Shown here one piece after another: positions 17,536 through 26,927 of a stretch of DNA of 64,000 bases. Below the pieces are notes generated by a model. It had not been told where the DNA came from and did not search any database. It saw nothing but the letters and a program-made list of their open reading frames with translations. This DNA is from CAIQPS01 sp963843455. GTDB lineage: Bacteria > Actinomycetota > Thermoleophilia > RBG-16-64-13. The translations under genes and the position numbers were made by a program. How positions within the stretch are numbered: position 1 is the first letter of the stretch; the number at the start of each line of letters is the position of its first letter. The stretch covers positions 310,001 to 374,000 of the forward strand of contig CAWJKE010000016.1 in NCBI GenBank assembly GCA_963843455.1. Reading direction: 5' to 3'.

Positions 17536-18698
17536 TCACCGACCCGCTAGCCTTCCGGTAGACCGTTGCCACACGTACTCCCGGATGAACTCATCGATGG
17601 CCCCGTCGAGGACCGCTTCTACATTCCCTTTTTCGAAATTTGTTCGATGGTCTTTCACCAGTGTGTAGGGAGCCAGCACGTACGAGCGGATCTGGCTGCC
17701 CCAGGCTATATCTTTCTGCTCGCCCTTCTCCCGGGCCATCTCTTGTTCCCGCTTCTCGTGTTCGAGCAGCAGGAGCTTGCCGCGCAGCATCCGCATGGCG
17801 GTCTCGCGGTTCTGGATCTGCGAGCGCTCGTTCTGGCACTGAACGACTGTCTTGGTGGGGACGTGGGTGATGCGCACGGCCGAGTCCGTCTTGTTGACAT
17901 GCTGCCCGCCGGCGCCCGAGGAGCGGTACGTCTCCACCCGCAGTTCCTTCTCGTCGATCTCCAGGTCGACATCGCCTTCGATGAGCGGGGTGACGTCCAC
18001 CGAAGCGAACGACGTGTGACGCCGGCTGGCCGAATCAAAGGGCGAGATGCGCACGAGGCGATGTACACCACGCTCGGTGGACAGCAGTCCGTAGGCGTTC
18101 TCCCCGTGCACGGTGAAGGTCACGCTCTTGATGCCGGCCTCGTCGCCTTCGCTGGCTTCGTTCAGCTCTACGTTGAATCCCCGGTTCTGGACCCAGCGCA
18201 GATACATGCGCAGGAGCATCTCGGCCCAGTCCTGGCTTTCGGTGCCACCGGCGCCCGGATGGATGCTGACGATGGCGTCGCCCGCAGTCGAACTCCCCTG
18301 TGAACAGCCGCTGCTCCTCCAAGTGCTCCAGATCGCGGCCCACATCCCCCGACAGCCGCTCGATATCTTCGGCCAACTCTTCGGGCACCGCCTCACCGTT
18401 GGTCTCCTCGGCCGCCATGTCGAGCAGCAACTCCAGCTCGTCTACCTGGGAGGCGAGGCGGTCATAGTGCTCAAGGCGGCTGCGGAGGCGACTGTAACGA
18501 GTACTCAGCTCCTGAGCGTGGGTCTGATCGTCCCAGAAGTCGGGAGCTCGCATCTGCTCTTCGAGCGAGGCAATGTCGCGGCCCAACGAAACGGGGTCAA
18601 AGATACTCCCTTGCCCACAGGAGCTTGTCGCGGTAGACGACCAGAAGCTCGCGACGCTCGGCCAGGGAGGAGTTCTTGCTCTCAGTCTTCTCTGCCAT
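17536..18698 (-). CDS. prfB: Peptide chain release factor 2 (programmed +1 frameshift; extra frameshift)
   Basis: RF2 recognises UGA and UAA stops. Translation starts at ATG 18698 (MAEKTESKNSS), reaches REYL and an in-frame TGA at 18599-18597, and resumes in the +1 frame (DPVSLGRDIASLEEQMRAPD), the classical autoregulatory recoding. The main frame then gives LFTGEFD before a second, unexpected frameshift near 18286: the sequence reads GAC-T-GCGGGC where GAC-GCG-GGC would give DAGDAIVSIHPGAGG. The rest is complete, with GGQ in SSGAGGQHVNKTDS and the RF2-type SPF motif in ISPFDSASRRHTSF. RF2 is essential, so the second shift is probably a base-call error, but it should be verified. Total length without the extra base would be about 385 residues, close to the family norm. 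Confidence 0.9.
18595..18611 (-). promoter_or_regulatory. RF2 programmed +1 frameshift site
   Basis: Minus-strand reading is AGG GAG TAT CTT TGA C. The slippery CTT-TGA-C and the Shine-Dalgarno-like AGGGAG just upstream match the Escherichia coli prfB recoding site (AGG GGG TAT CTT TGA C) almost exactly. Low RF2 lets the ribosome shift at CTT and make full-length protein, giving feedback control. Confidence 0.92.
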
Positions 18699-18708
18699 AT
18701 GCGGGGGG

Positions 18709-18714
18709 ATTATA
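18709..18714 (-). promoter_or_regulatory. Possible -10 element of prfB (near-leaderless start)
   Basis: A perfect TATAAT lies on the minus strand at 18714-18709, only 10 bases before the prfB ATG, and no Shine-Dalgarno-like sequence precedes the ATG. This would give a transcript with almost no leader. No good -35 hexamer is visible, so confidence is low. Confidence 0.35.
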
Positions 18715-18774
18715 ACCCACGGGAGGGGTGACGGACCATCAGCCAAGCGACGGAACCCACCCGGGGCTCGCCGG

Positions 18775-21390
18775 TCAAGCGCCGCAGCATTTCTTGTATT
18801 TCCTCCCGCTGCCGCAGGGGCACGGATCGTTACGCCCCACCTTGCTGACACTACGCGGCGCCACGACCGTCTTGGTCGCCGCCTGCGCAGCCTCATAAGC
18901 CTCGGCGGAGCTGTCGGCCACCCCCGACTGCCGAGCGGCGGCCGCGGCGCCGGCGAAGTTCTGCGCCAGGCTGCTATCCCCGCCCCCCGAGTAGGCAAGC
19001 TGCCGGGCCGGAGCAGCTTGGGACTCCTCTTCTTTGACGATCTCCAGGTGGTACAGGTAGCGGACGAAGTCGCTCTGTATGGACTCCATCATCTCCTGGA
19101 ACATCTTGAAGCCCTCGTTCTTGTACTCCACCAGCGGGTCGCGCTGAGCGAGCGCCCGCAGCCCGATGCCCTCGCGCAGATAGTCCATCTCGTAGAGGTG
19201 GTCGCGCCACTTGGAGTCGATGGTCCGCAACAGGACCCAGTCGGCCATCTCGCTCATCGCCTCGGTCCCGAAACGTTCCTCCCGGGCCGCATGGATCTTC
19301 ATGGCGTCTTCCACGACCATGTCGGCGAGCGTCTCGGCATCGAGCTCCGTCGGATCTCCCAGACTCTTGAGTGTCAGGGTGGTGGGGAAGAAGGTGCGGA
19401 GCGTGGTGATCAGCTCCTCCAGGTCCCACTCCTCAGAGAAGCGCGACGTGCCCGTGAACAGGGCCACCTGGTCGCGCAGTATGCGCTCTATGATGCCGAC
19501 GACGTCGTCCCGCAGATCATCCCCGCTCAGGATGCGCTGGCGCTGCCCGTAGATGACCTCGCGCTGCTTGTTCATGACGTCGTCGTACTCGAGCACGCGC
19601 TTGCGGATCTGGAAGTTCTGCTCCTCCACCTTCTTCTGCGCGCTTTCGACCGAGCGAGAGATGAGGCCGTGTTCGATCGGCACGGAGTCGTCCAAGCCGA
19701 GACGGTCCATCAGCTTGTGGATGCGGTCGCCGCCGAAGATGCGGAGCAGGTCGTCGTCGAGGGAGATGACGAACTGGCTGACGCCCGCATCGCCCTGGCG
19801 GCCGGACCGGCCGCGAAGCTGGTTGTCTACACGCCGCGCCTCATGGCGTTCGGTGCCGAGGACGAACAGACCACCGGCCTCCACCACTCCTTCGCCGAGT
19901 TTGATGTCGGTACCGCGGCCGGCCATGTTGGTGGCGATGGTGATCACGCCCGGCTGCCCGGCCTGCTCGATGATGCCCGCTTCTTTGGCGTGGTGCTTGG
20001 CGTTGAGGACCTCATGGGGCACGCCCCGCCGCTTCAGCATGTCCGAAAGCCGCTCCGACTTCTCTACCGAGATTGTGCCTACCAGCACAGGCTGTCCTCG
20101 CTTGTGGCAGTCGGCGATGAGCTCCGCGGCCGCCTGGAACTTGGCCTTCTCGGTCTTGTAGATGAGATCGTTGCGGTCGTCGCGCACCATGGGCTCGTTG
20201 GTGGGGATGACCACCACTTCCATCTTGTAGATCTCGCGGAACTCGTCGGCCTCAGTGGCGGCCGTACCGGTCATGCCGGCGATCTTCTCGTAGAGGCGGA
20301 AATAGTTCTGGAGGGTGATCGTGGCGAGGGTCTGGTTCTCCTCCTTGATCTTGACGCCCTCCTTGGCCTCGATGGCCTGGTGGAGCCCCTCGGAGTACCG
20401 CCGTCCCTCGAGTATGCGGCCGGTGAACTCGTCGATGATCTTGACCTCGCCGTCCTGCACCAGATAGTCCACGTCCCGCTTGAAGAGGGCGGAAGCCTTG
20501 AGGGCCTGCATGAGGTGGTTGACGAGTTGGCCCGACAGATCTTCGTAGATGTTGTCGATGCCGAGCTCGCGCTCCACGCGCGCCAGCCCCTCCTCGGTGA
20601 TGGCCACGGTGCGCTTCTTCTCATCTAGCTCGTAGTCGGCGTCCTCGCCCTCCTTGAGGCGCCGAGCCATACGGGCGAAGTCGTAGTAGGTCTTGGCCGC
20701 GCGTTCGCCGGGGCCGGAGATGATGAGCGGGGTGCGCGCCTCGTCGATGAGGATGGAGTCCACCTCGTCGACGATGCAGTAATAGTGGCCGCGCTGCACC
20801 TGCTGATCGCTGCGCAGGACCATGTTGTCTCGCAGATAGTCGAAGCCGAACTCGGTGTTGGTGCCGTAGGTGACGTCGGCCAGATAGGCTTCGCGACGCT
20901 CTGGGGGCTCCATACTGTTCTGCAGGGCCGCGACGGACAGCCCGAGGAACTCATACACCGGACCCATCCAGGCGGCATCGCGCCCGGCCAGGTAGTCGTT
21001 CACCGTCACCAGATGGACGCCCCGACCAGCCAGGGCGTTGAGATACACAGGCATCGTGGCCGCCAGGGTCTTGCCTTCGCCGGTCTTCATCTCGGCGATG
21101 GAGCCCTGATGCAGCACGACGGCGCCCATCACCTGCACGTCGAACGGTCGCATACCCGTGGTGCGCTTCGCGGCCTCGCGGGCTACTGCGAACGCTTCGG
21201 GCATGAGGTCGTCGAGCGTCTCCCCACGGGCGAGCCGTTCTCTGAACTCCCCAGTCTTACCTCGAAGCGCGGCGTCGGAGAGGGGGGCTATCTGCGGTTC
21301 GAGAGCCGCGACCTTCGCCACCGCTTCTTCCAGCAGCCTGAGCTTCTTCCCCTCGCCGAAGCGAAGCATCTTGTCAACGACTTTGATCAT
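18775..21390 (-). CDS. secA: Preprotein translocase ATPase SecA
   Basis: 871 residues. DEAD motor motifs are intact: MKTGEGKTL (Walker A), VDEVDSILIDEARTPLIISG, the second nucleotide-binding domain with TNMAGRGTDIKLG and QLRGRSGRQGD, and the preprotein cross-linking and helical scaffold regions. The C-terminus has a zinc-binding SecB/lipid-binding tail (CPCGSGRKYKKCC). It drives Sec-dependent export, which the exported proteins of this window need. It sits between hpf and prfB in a leftward run; the 76-base gap to prfB has the candidate prfB -10 element. Confidence 0.97.
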   Translation of the reverse strand: MIKVVDKMLRFGEGKKLRLLEEAVAKVAALEPQIAPLSDAALRGKTGEFRERLARGETLDDLMPEAFAVAREAAKRTTGMRPFDVQVMGAVVLHQGSIAEMKTGEGKTLAATMPVYLNALAGRGVHLVTVNDYLAGRDAAWMGPVYEFLGLSVAALQNSMEPPERREAYLADVTYGTNTEFGFDYLRDNMVLRSDQQVQRGHYYCIVDEVDSILIDEARTPLIISGPGERAAKTYYDFARMARRLKEGEDADYELDEKKRTVAITEEGLARVERELGIDNIYEDLSGQLVNHLMQALKASALFKRDVDYLVQDGEVKIIDEFTGRILEGRRYSEGLHQAIEAKEGVKIKEENQTLATITLQNYFRLYEKIAGMTGTAATEADEFREIYKMEVVVIPTNEPMVRDDRNDLIYKTEKAKFQAAAELIADCHKRGQPVLVGTISVEKSERLSDMLKRRGVPHEVLNAKHHAKEAGIIEQAGQPGVITIATNMAGRGTDIKLGEGVVEAGGLFVLGTERHEARRVDNQLRGRSGRQGDAGVSQFVISLDDDLLRIFGGDRIHKLMDRLGLDDSVPIEHGLISRSVESAQKKVEEQNFQIRKRVLEYDDVMNKQREVIYGQRQRILSGDDLRDDVVGIIERILRDQVALFTGTSRFSEEWDLEELITTLRTFFPTTLTLKSLGDPTELDAETLADMVVEDAMKIHAAREERFGTEAMSEMADWVLLRTIDSKWRDHLYEMDYLREGIGLRALAQRDPLVEYKNEGFKMFQEMMESIQSDFVRYLYHLEIVKEEESQAAPARQLAYSGGGDSSLAQNFAGAAAAARQSGVADSSAEAYEAAQAATKTVVAPRSVSKVGRNDPCPCGSGRKYKKCCGA

Positions 21391-21472
21391 GAAATACCCC
21401 GCCTACTGCGTTCGGCAGCCGAGACAGAGGCCGCCTCGGCCACGGAGCCGGGCGGTGGAGAGAACGCCGATG

Positions 21473-22036
21473 TCAGGTCTGCGCCTCTATGAGTCCGTAG
21501 TTGCCGTCCCTGCGGCGATACACCACTGCGGTCTCGTTCGTCTCGGAGTTCGTGAACACGAAGAAGTCGTGCCCGACCAGCTCCAACTGCAGCGCCGCTT
21601 CCTCGGGCGTCATGGGCTTGACCATGAATTGCTTGGTCTTGACTATTCGCGGCGGCTGAGGCCCTTCCTCGACTACCTCCGCCTCGCCGGGCATAGCGAA
21701 GCCCTCGGCTGCGAAGGTCTCCTTGGCCGGTCCGTGGTGCGACACCAGCTTGCCGCGGTACTTCTTCACCTGCCGTTCCAACTTCTCGAACACCAGATCG
21801 ATGGAGGCACGGATATCGGGCGACGCCTCCCGCGCCCGGATGACCGGGCCCTTCGTGAAGATGGTCGCTTCCACCACCTGATTGTCGGCGATGCTCGGAT
21901 TCTTCTCCGTCCAGATCTCCACCTCACAACGGGACCCGTCGGCCAGGTACTTGCCCAGCCTTCCGATCTTCTCGGCGGCGTAGGCGCTGATCGCCTCGGT
22001 GAGTACGAGATTCCTGCCTTTGACCGTGAGGTTCAC
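21473..22036 (-). CDS. hpf: Long-form ribosome hibernation-promoting factor
   Basis: 187 residues: an N-terminal HPF/YfiA ribosome-binding domain (1-100, MNLTVKGRNLVLTEAISAYA) and the C-terminal dimerisation domain (from about 127, RIVKTKQFMVKPMTPEEAAL, ending FVFTNSETNETAVVYRRRDG). The long form forms 100S ribosome dimers when growth slows. It follows comF and precedes secA, an arrangement common in Gram-positive genomes. Confidence 0.93.
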   Translation of the reverse strand: MNLTVKGRNLVLTEAISAYAAEKIGRLGKYLADGSRCEVEIWTEKNPSIADNQVVEATIFTKGPVIRAREASPDIRASIDLVFEKLERQVKKYRGKLVSHHGPAKETFAAEGFAMPGEAEVVEEGPQPPRIVKTKQFMVKPMTPEEAALQLELVGHDFFVFTNSETNETAVVYRRRDGNYGLIEAQT

Positions 22037-22110
22037 GCCGGTCCTGCTCCTTGATTCGTCGTAGATGGGGTCGCACGAGTCATTATAGCCCGCTCAGTGT
22101 AGGGCCTCCG

Positions 22111-22959
22111 TTAGTCGTGCCCCTCGCTTGCGCCCGAGGCGGCCCGGGAGAACGTGAACACGTGGACCGGCGCTCCCACACCCAGGTGCAGCACGGAGGA
22201 CACCTCCTGGGCGGTGGCGCCGGTCGTGAAGACGTCGTCGACCAGTACAAGCGCTGCCGGGCGAAAAGGCAGCGAACGCAGGGCCTTCTCGTCGATCACG
22301 AACGCTCCCCGCAGGTTGCTCTGCCGGCCCGCCCGCCCCAACGCCTTTTGATGTCGAGTCCGCACCGGCTTGCGCGTCAGCCCGATGGCGGGCAGACCCG
22401 AGAGGCCGCCGGCCAGGGCCCGAGCGAGGAGTTCCGCCTGGTTGTACCCTCGCTCCCTTTGAGAGGCCGGATGAGACGGCACCCAGGTGACGGCGACGCG
22501 TCCGCCCGCGGGCGCGGCGGCTATCGCGACGAGCTCCCGGAAGGCGGGCTCGGCCAGCCCGGCCATCAGCGGTGCCAGCACCGGCTGTCCGCCCGATTTG
22601 AACTCCACCACCATCCGCTTGGCGACGCCGGTGTGCAGAAAGGCGCTTCGCGCTCCCGCGTAGGTCAAGTTCACCCCCATGCAGTGCGAGCAGCGCTGCG
22701 CCACGAGAGGCCGGGGCCCGGGCTCACCGCACCGGGGACAGCAGTCGCTTCCGATCGGGACGAGGGAGGCCGCGCAACCGGCGCACAGGTGGGACTCAAA
22801 ATCACCGCAGCCCACGCAGCGTGGGGGGAACAGCACCGAGATGACAGGCTCGGCCACCGAATCGCGCCACCAGCGGGCCAGACCTCTCAGACCGCCGCTC
22901 GGGGCGCCGCCAGCCGGCCGGCTGCCCGCTACTGCAGGTATGCCCGCCTCAACGCTCAT
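22111..22959 (-). CDS. comF: ComF-family phosphoribosyltransferase-like protein
   Basis: 282 residues. An N-terminal double zinc-knuckle region (PPRCVGCGDFESHLCAGC, then CCPRCGEPG and CSHC), then a phosphoribosyltransferase-like domain with AVTWVPSHPASQRERGYNQAE and the PRPP-loop motif ALVLVDDVFTTGAT. In transformable bacteria ComF helps internalised single-stranded DNA; elsewhere its role is less certain. It overlaps the upstream nucleotidyltransferase gene by 11 bases. Confidence 0.88.
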   Translation of the reverse strand: MSVEAGIPAVAGSRPAGGAPSGGLRGLARWWRDSVAEPVISVLFPPRCVGCGDFESHLCAGCAASLVPIGSDCCPRCGEPGPRPLVAQRCSHCMGVNLTYAGARSAFLHTGVAKRMVVEFKSGGQPVLAPLMAGLAEPAFRELVAIAAAPAGGRVAVTWVPSHPASQRERGYNQAELLARALAGGLSGLPAIGLTRKPVRTRHQKALGRAGRQSNLRGAFVIDEKALRSLPFRPAALVLVDDVFTTGATAQEVSSVLHLGVGAPVHVFTFSRAASGASEGHD

Positions 22960-23947
22960 GCCTGTAGCCCGGCTTCTGACCCACTATCCCCTCGACGATG
23001 ACCGACCCGACGGTCACCTGCGAGTCCGAGAGCACGACCGCCCGGACTATGTGGGCCGCGCGGCCTACGACAGTGCGATCGCCGAGTACGGTCGGGCCCT
23101 CGATGACCACGTCTTCGCCGATGGAGCATCCTCGGCCGATGACGACGGGCGGCTCGATACGCACCGAGGGCGCAATGGAGACGGCCTGGTCGACCCAGAC
23201 ACCCGGGCGCACCTGCTCGCCCGGCAGTTCGACCGCCACCTTGCCCGTGAGCGCGTCCGCGTTCCCCCGGAAGAACTCCGCCAGATTGCCCACATCGCTC
23301 CAATAGCCCCCGAAAGTGTGGCAGTGGAATGCTACGTGCTGCTTGAGAAGATCGGGGAAGAGCCGGCTGCCGAAATCGTCGAACTGTCCGGCGGGGATCA
23401 TCGAGAGGACCTCGGGCTCGAACACGTAGATACCGCAGTTGCAGAGGTGCGAGCGGGCTTCCTCACGGCTGGGCTTCTCCTGGAAGCCCACTACCCGCTC
23501 GTCTTCGTCTGTGACGACCACCCCAAAAAGGCTCGGGTCGGCCACCTCTTTGACTGCGATGGTGGCGATAGAACCGGTCCGGCGGTGGGCTGCGACCAAT
23601 CCGGTCAGGTCGATGTCGGTAAGCGCGTCGCCGCTCATGACGAGGAAGGTACCGGTGCCGAGAAACTCCTCGTTCTTCTTGACCCCGCCGGCCGTGCCGA
23701 GGAGTTCGGGCTCGAACGAGTAGCGGATGTCCAGGCCCACGGCTGCGCCGTCACCGAAGTGACCGGTGATGGTGTCGGGCATGTGGTGGAGGTTGAGGAC
23801 CACTTCGCCAAAGCCGTGGCGCTCGAGTAGGCGCAGGATGTGATGAAGCACCGGCCGGTTGGCGACCGGAGCCATGGGCTTGGGCAGAAGGTCGGTCACC
23901 GGCCGGAGCCGGGTGCCCTTGCCGGCAGCCATGACCATGACCCTCAT
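22949..23947 (-). CDS. Sugar-phosphate nucleotidyltransferase (NDP-sugar pyrophosphorylase family)
   Basis: 332 residues. The N-terminal Rossmann-like domain has the pyrophosphorylase signature MAAGKGTRLRPVT and LPKPMAPVANRP, with GTAGGVKKN and SGDALTDID further on. The C-terminal third (from about 240) is a left-handed beta-helix with hexapeptide repeats (VVIGRGCSIGEDVVIEGPTV). Such enzymes activate mannose-1-P, glucose-1-P or GlcNAc-1-P; the substrate cannot be fixed from sequence alone. A mannose-1-phosphate guanylyltransferase-like role for surface glycans is the best guess. Its ATG overlaps the mtnA stop as ATGA. Confidence 0.85.
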   Translation of the reverse strand: MRVMVMAAGKGTRLRPVTDLLPKPMAPVANRPVLHHILRLLERHGFGEVVLNLHHMPDTITGHFGDGAAVGLDIRYSFEPELLGTAGGVKKNEEFLGTGTFLVMSGDALTDIDLTGLVAAHRRTGSIATIAVKEVADPSLFGVVVTDEDERVVGFQEKPSREEARSHLCNCGIYVFEPEVLSMIPAGQFDDFGSRLFPDLLKQHVAFHCHTFGGYWSDVGNLAEFFRGNADALTGKVAVELPGEQVRPGVWVDQAVSIAPSVRIEPPVVIGRGCSIGEDVVIEGPTVLGDRTVVGRAAHIVRAVVLSDSQVTVGSVIVEGIVGQKPGYRHER

Positions 23948-25068
23948 GCGAGCACCTCCAGGCTGCCGTCGTAGGGCGGCCTTGCCACCCCTCGGTCGGT
24001 GATGATGGCCGTGACGTTGGCGGCCGGCGTGACGTCGAAGGCAGGGTTGCGCACCTTGACGCCCAGGGGAGCCCAGCGGACGCCGCCGAAGCCCGTAACC
24101 TCCGCCTCGTCCCGCTCCTCGATGGGGATGGCGCTCCCGTCGGGCAACTGCCTGTCCACCGTGGAGAACGGCGCCGCGACGTAGAACGGGACCCCGTGCT
24201 CCCTGGCCAGGACCGACACCGTATACGTGCCGATCTTGTTGGCCACGTCCCCGTTGGCGGTGATTCGGTCGGCACCCACAACAACATGGGTGATAAGGCC
24301 TTGGCGCATGAAGTAGCCCGCCATGCTATCGGTGATCAGGTCTACCGGTATACCCTCGCGGACCAGCTCCCACGCGGTGAGCCGGGCACCCTGCAGCAGC
24401 GGCCGGGTCTCGTCGGCGAACACACGCAGCCGAGGGTTGCGGGCATAGGCGGACCGGATGACGCCCAGCGCCGTCCCATATCCAGCTGTCGCCAGAGCCC
24501 CCGCGTTGCAGTGTGTCAAGACCACCGGCTGCTCCCCTGTGATGAGGTCCGCCCCGTACTCGCCTATGGCCCGGCACGAAGCCAGGTCGTCCTCGTAGAT
24601 CTGTACGGCCCGCCGCTCGATGGCCGTGGCTATCTCGGCCGGCGAAAGGTCGTCGCGGATCCAGATGCGCTCCATCTCCTTGAGCGCCCAGGGAAGGTTA
24701 TACGCGGTGGGCCGGGTCTCGAATAAGCCTTTGGATGCAGCCTGGACCGCGGCGCGGAAACGAGCCGCATCGGGGCCGGCTTCGGCGAGCGCCGTGCGGG
24801 CGGCGAGGGCCATGCCCATGCCCGCGGTCACTCCCAGAGCCGGCGCGCCCCGGACCGTCATGTCGCAGATGGCGGCCGCCACCTGCTGCCAAGCAGTGCA
24901 GGTGACGTAGACCTCCTCGAGCGGCAGCCGGCGCTGATCGATCAACACCACCCCGCCGTCTCGCCAGACGACCGGCCGGATGTTGTCGACTCCAGCCGGG
25001 CCCACTCCCCGCGCGGGGCCGTCGCCGGCCGCGCCGGGGTTCCCCGCGGCGCGGTCGCTCGACGCCAT
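23944..25068 (-). CDS. mtnA: S-methyl-5-thioribose-1-phosphate isomerase
   Basis: 374 residues from ATG 25068 (MASSDRAAGNPG), two bases after the ahcY stop. An eIF2B-alpha-like fold with the MtnA motifs MTVRGAPALGVTAG, THCNAGALATAG, the ADETRPLLQGARLTAWEL segment, GADRITANGDVANKIG and NPAFDVTPA. It converts methylthioribose-1-P to methylthioribulose-1-P in methionine salvage. No other mtn gene is in the window, but a purine nucleoside phosphorylase-like gene two genes upstream could supply its substrate. Confidence 0.93.
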   Translation of the reverse strand: MASSDRAAGNPGAAGDGPARGVGPAGVDNIRPVVWRDGGVVLIDQRRLPLEEVYVTCTAWQQVAAAICDMTVRGAPALGVTAGMGMALAARTALAEAGPDAARFRAAVQAASKGLFETRPTAYNLPWALKEMERIWIRDDLSPAEIATAIERRAVQIYEDDLASCRAIGEYGADLITGEQPVVLTHCNAGALATAGYGTALGVIRSAYARNPRLRVFADETRPLLQGARLTAWELVREGIPVDLITDSMAGYFMRQGLITHVVVGADRITANGDVANKIGTYTVSVLAREHGVPFYVAAPFSTVDRQLPDGSAIPIEERDEAEVTGFGGVRWAPLGVKVRNPAFDVTPAANVTAIITDRGVARPPYDGSLEVLA

Positions 25069-25070
25069 CC

Positions 25071-26330
<1,260 letters not shown>

Positions 26331-26363
26331 AACTTGTCTCCTCCTGTTGAAGCGTCCCAACCA

Positions 26364-26927
26364 CTAGACTGTCACGACCACAGCCGCCACCCGCAGACCC
26401 ATATGGGCTGCGACGATGACCGGGGCCACCAACTCGGAACTCACCGCCGGCCAGCCAAGACGCGCGACCATCTCGATCTCGTACTCGCTCAACGCACCGT
26501 CGTCGGCCACCCCGGCGACCACGCCGGGGTCTACTATCATACCGTCCTGCGCGGCACCCAGGGCCAAGGCGGCTTCGGGCGCATACACACCAGCCATGCC
26601 CGGAAAGCGGGGGCCCACCTGCTCGTCGTTGGGCCCCGCCAGAGGCGACCGCCAGGTGAGGTTGACGTGATCGGCGACTGCGATACACCCCGCCTCTCTT
26701 CCCGGCGACGGCACGCCCCGGCACACATAGCCCACCACTCCTCGCTCACCGCGGAGCGCGCCGCGAAGCGCTTCGACCTCGGCGGCGGTCACCGGCCGGT
26801 AGGGATTCCGGAGTCCAAGGGCAGCGAGGGAGAGTACCGCCCCTCCTTTGCCGGCAAGCCGCCGGCAGATCTGGCCGGCGAGTGCATCGTTGGCGATGTC
26901 CAGCCGGGGCCCGGCCAGTACCTTCAT
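26364..26927 (-). CDS. Short purine nucleoside / MTA phosphorylase-like protein
   Basis: 187 residues from ATG 26927, which overlaps the LCP gene stop (ATGA). The centre and C-terminus follow the PNP/MTA phosphorylase family: ADHVNLTWRSPLAGPNDE, then GPRFPGMAGVYAPE, and at the end SEYEIEMVARLGWPAVSSE followed by IVAAHMGLRVAAVVVTV. Usual length is 260-290; the phosphate-binding N-terminal part and the family's GPSYETPAE segment are reduced or altered. With ahcY and mtnA downstream, a role in methylthioadenosine or adenosine phosphorolysis is likely, but activity is uncertain. Confidence 0.65.
   Translation of the reverse strand: MKVLAGPRLDIANDALAGQICRRLAGKGGAVLSLAALGLRNPYRPVTAAEVEALRGALRGERGVVGYVCRGVPSPGREAGCIAVADHVNLTWRSPLAGPNDEQVGPRFPGMAGVYAPEAALALGAAQDGMIVDPGVVAGVADDGALSEYEIEMVARLGWPAVSSELVAPVIVAAHMGLRVAAVVVTV

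Noticed and set aside
18676..20628. 650-codon plus-strand ORF antisense to secA
   Set aside because: High-GC shadow; composition is His/Val/Leu-rich without motifs, while secA on the other strand is complete.
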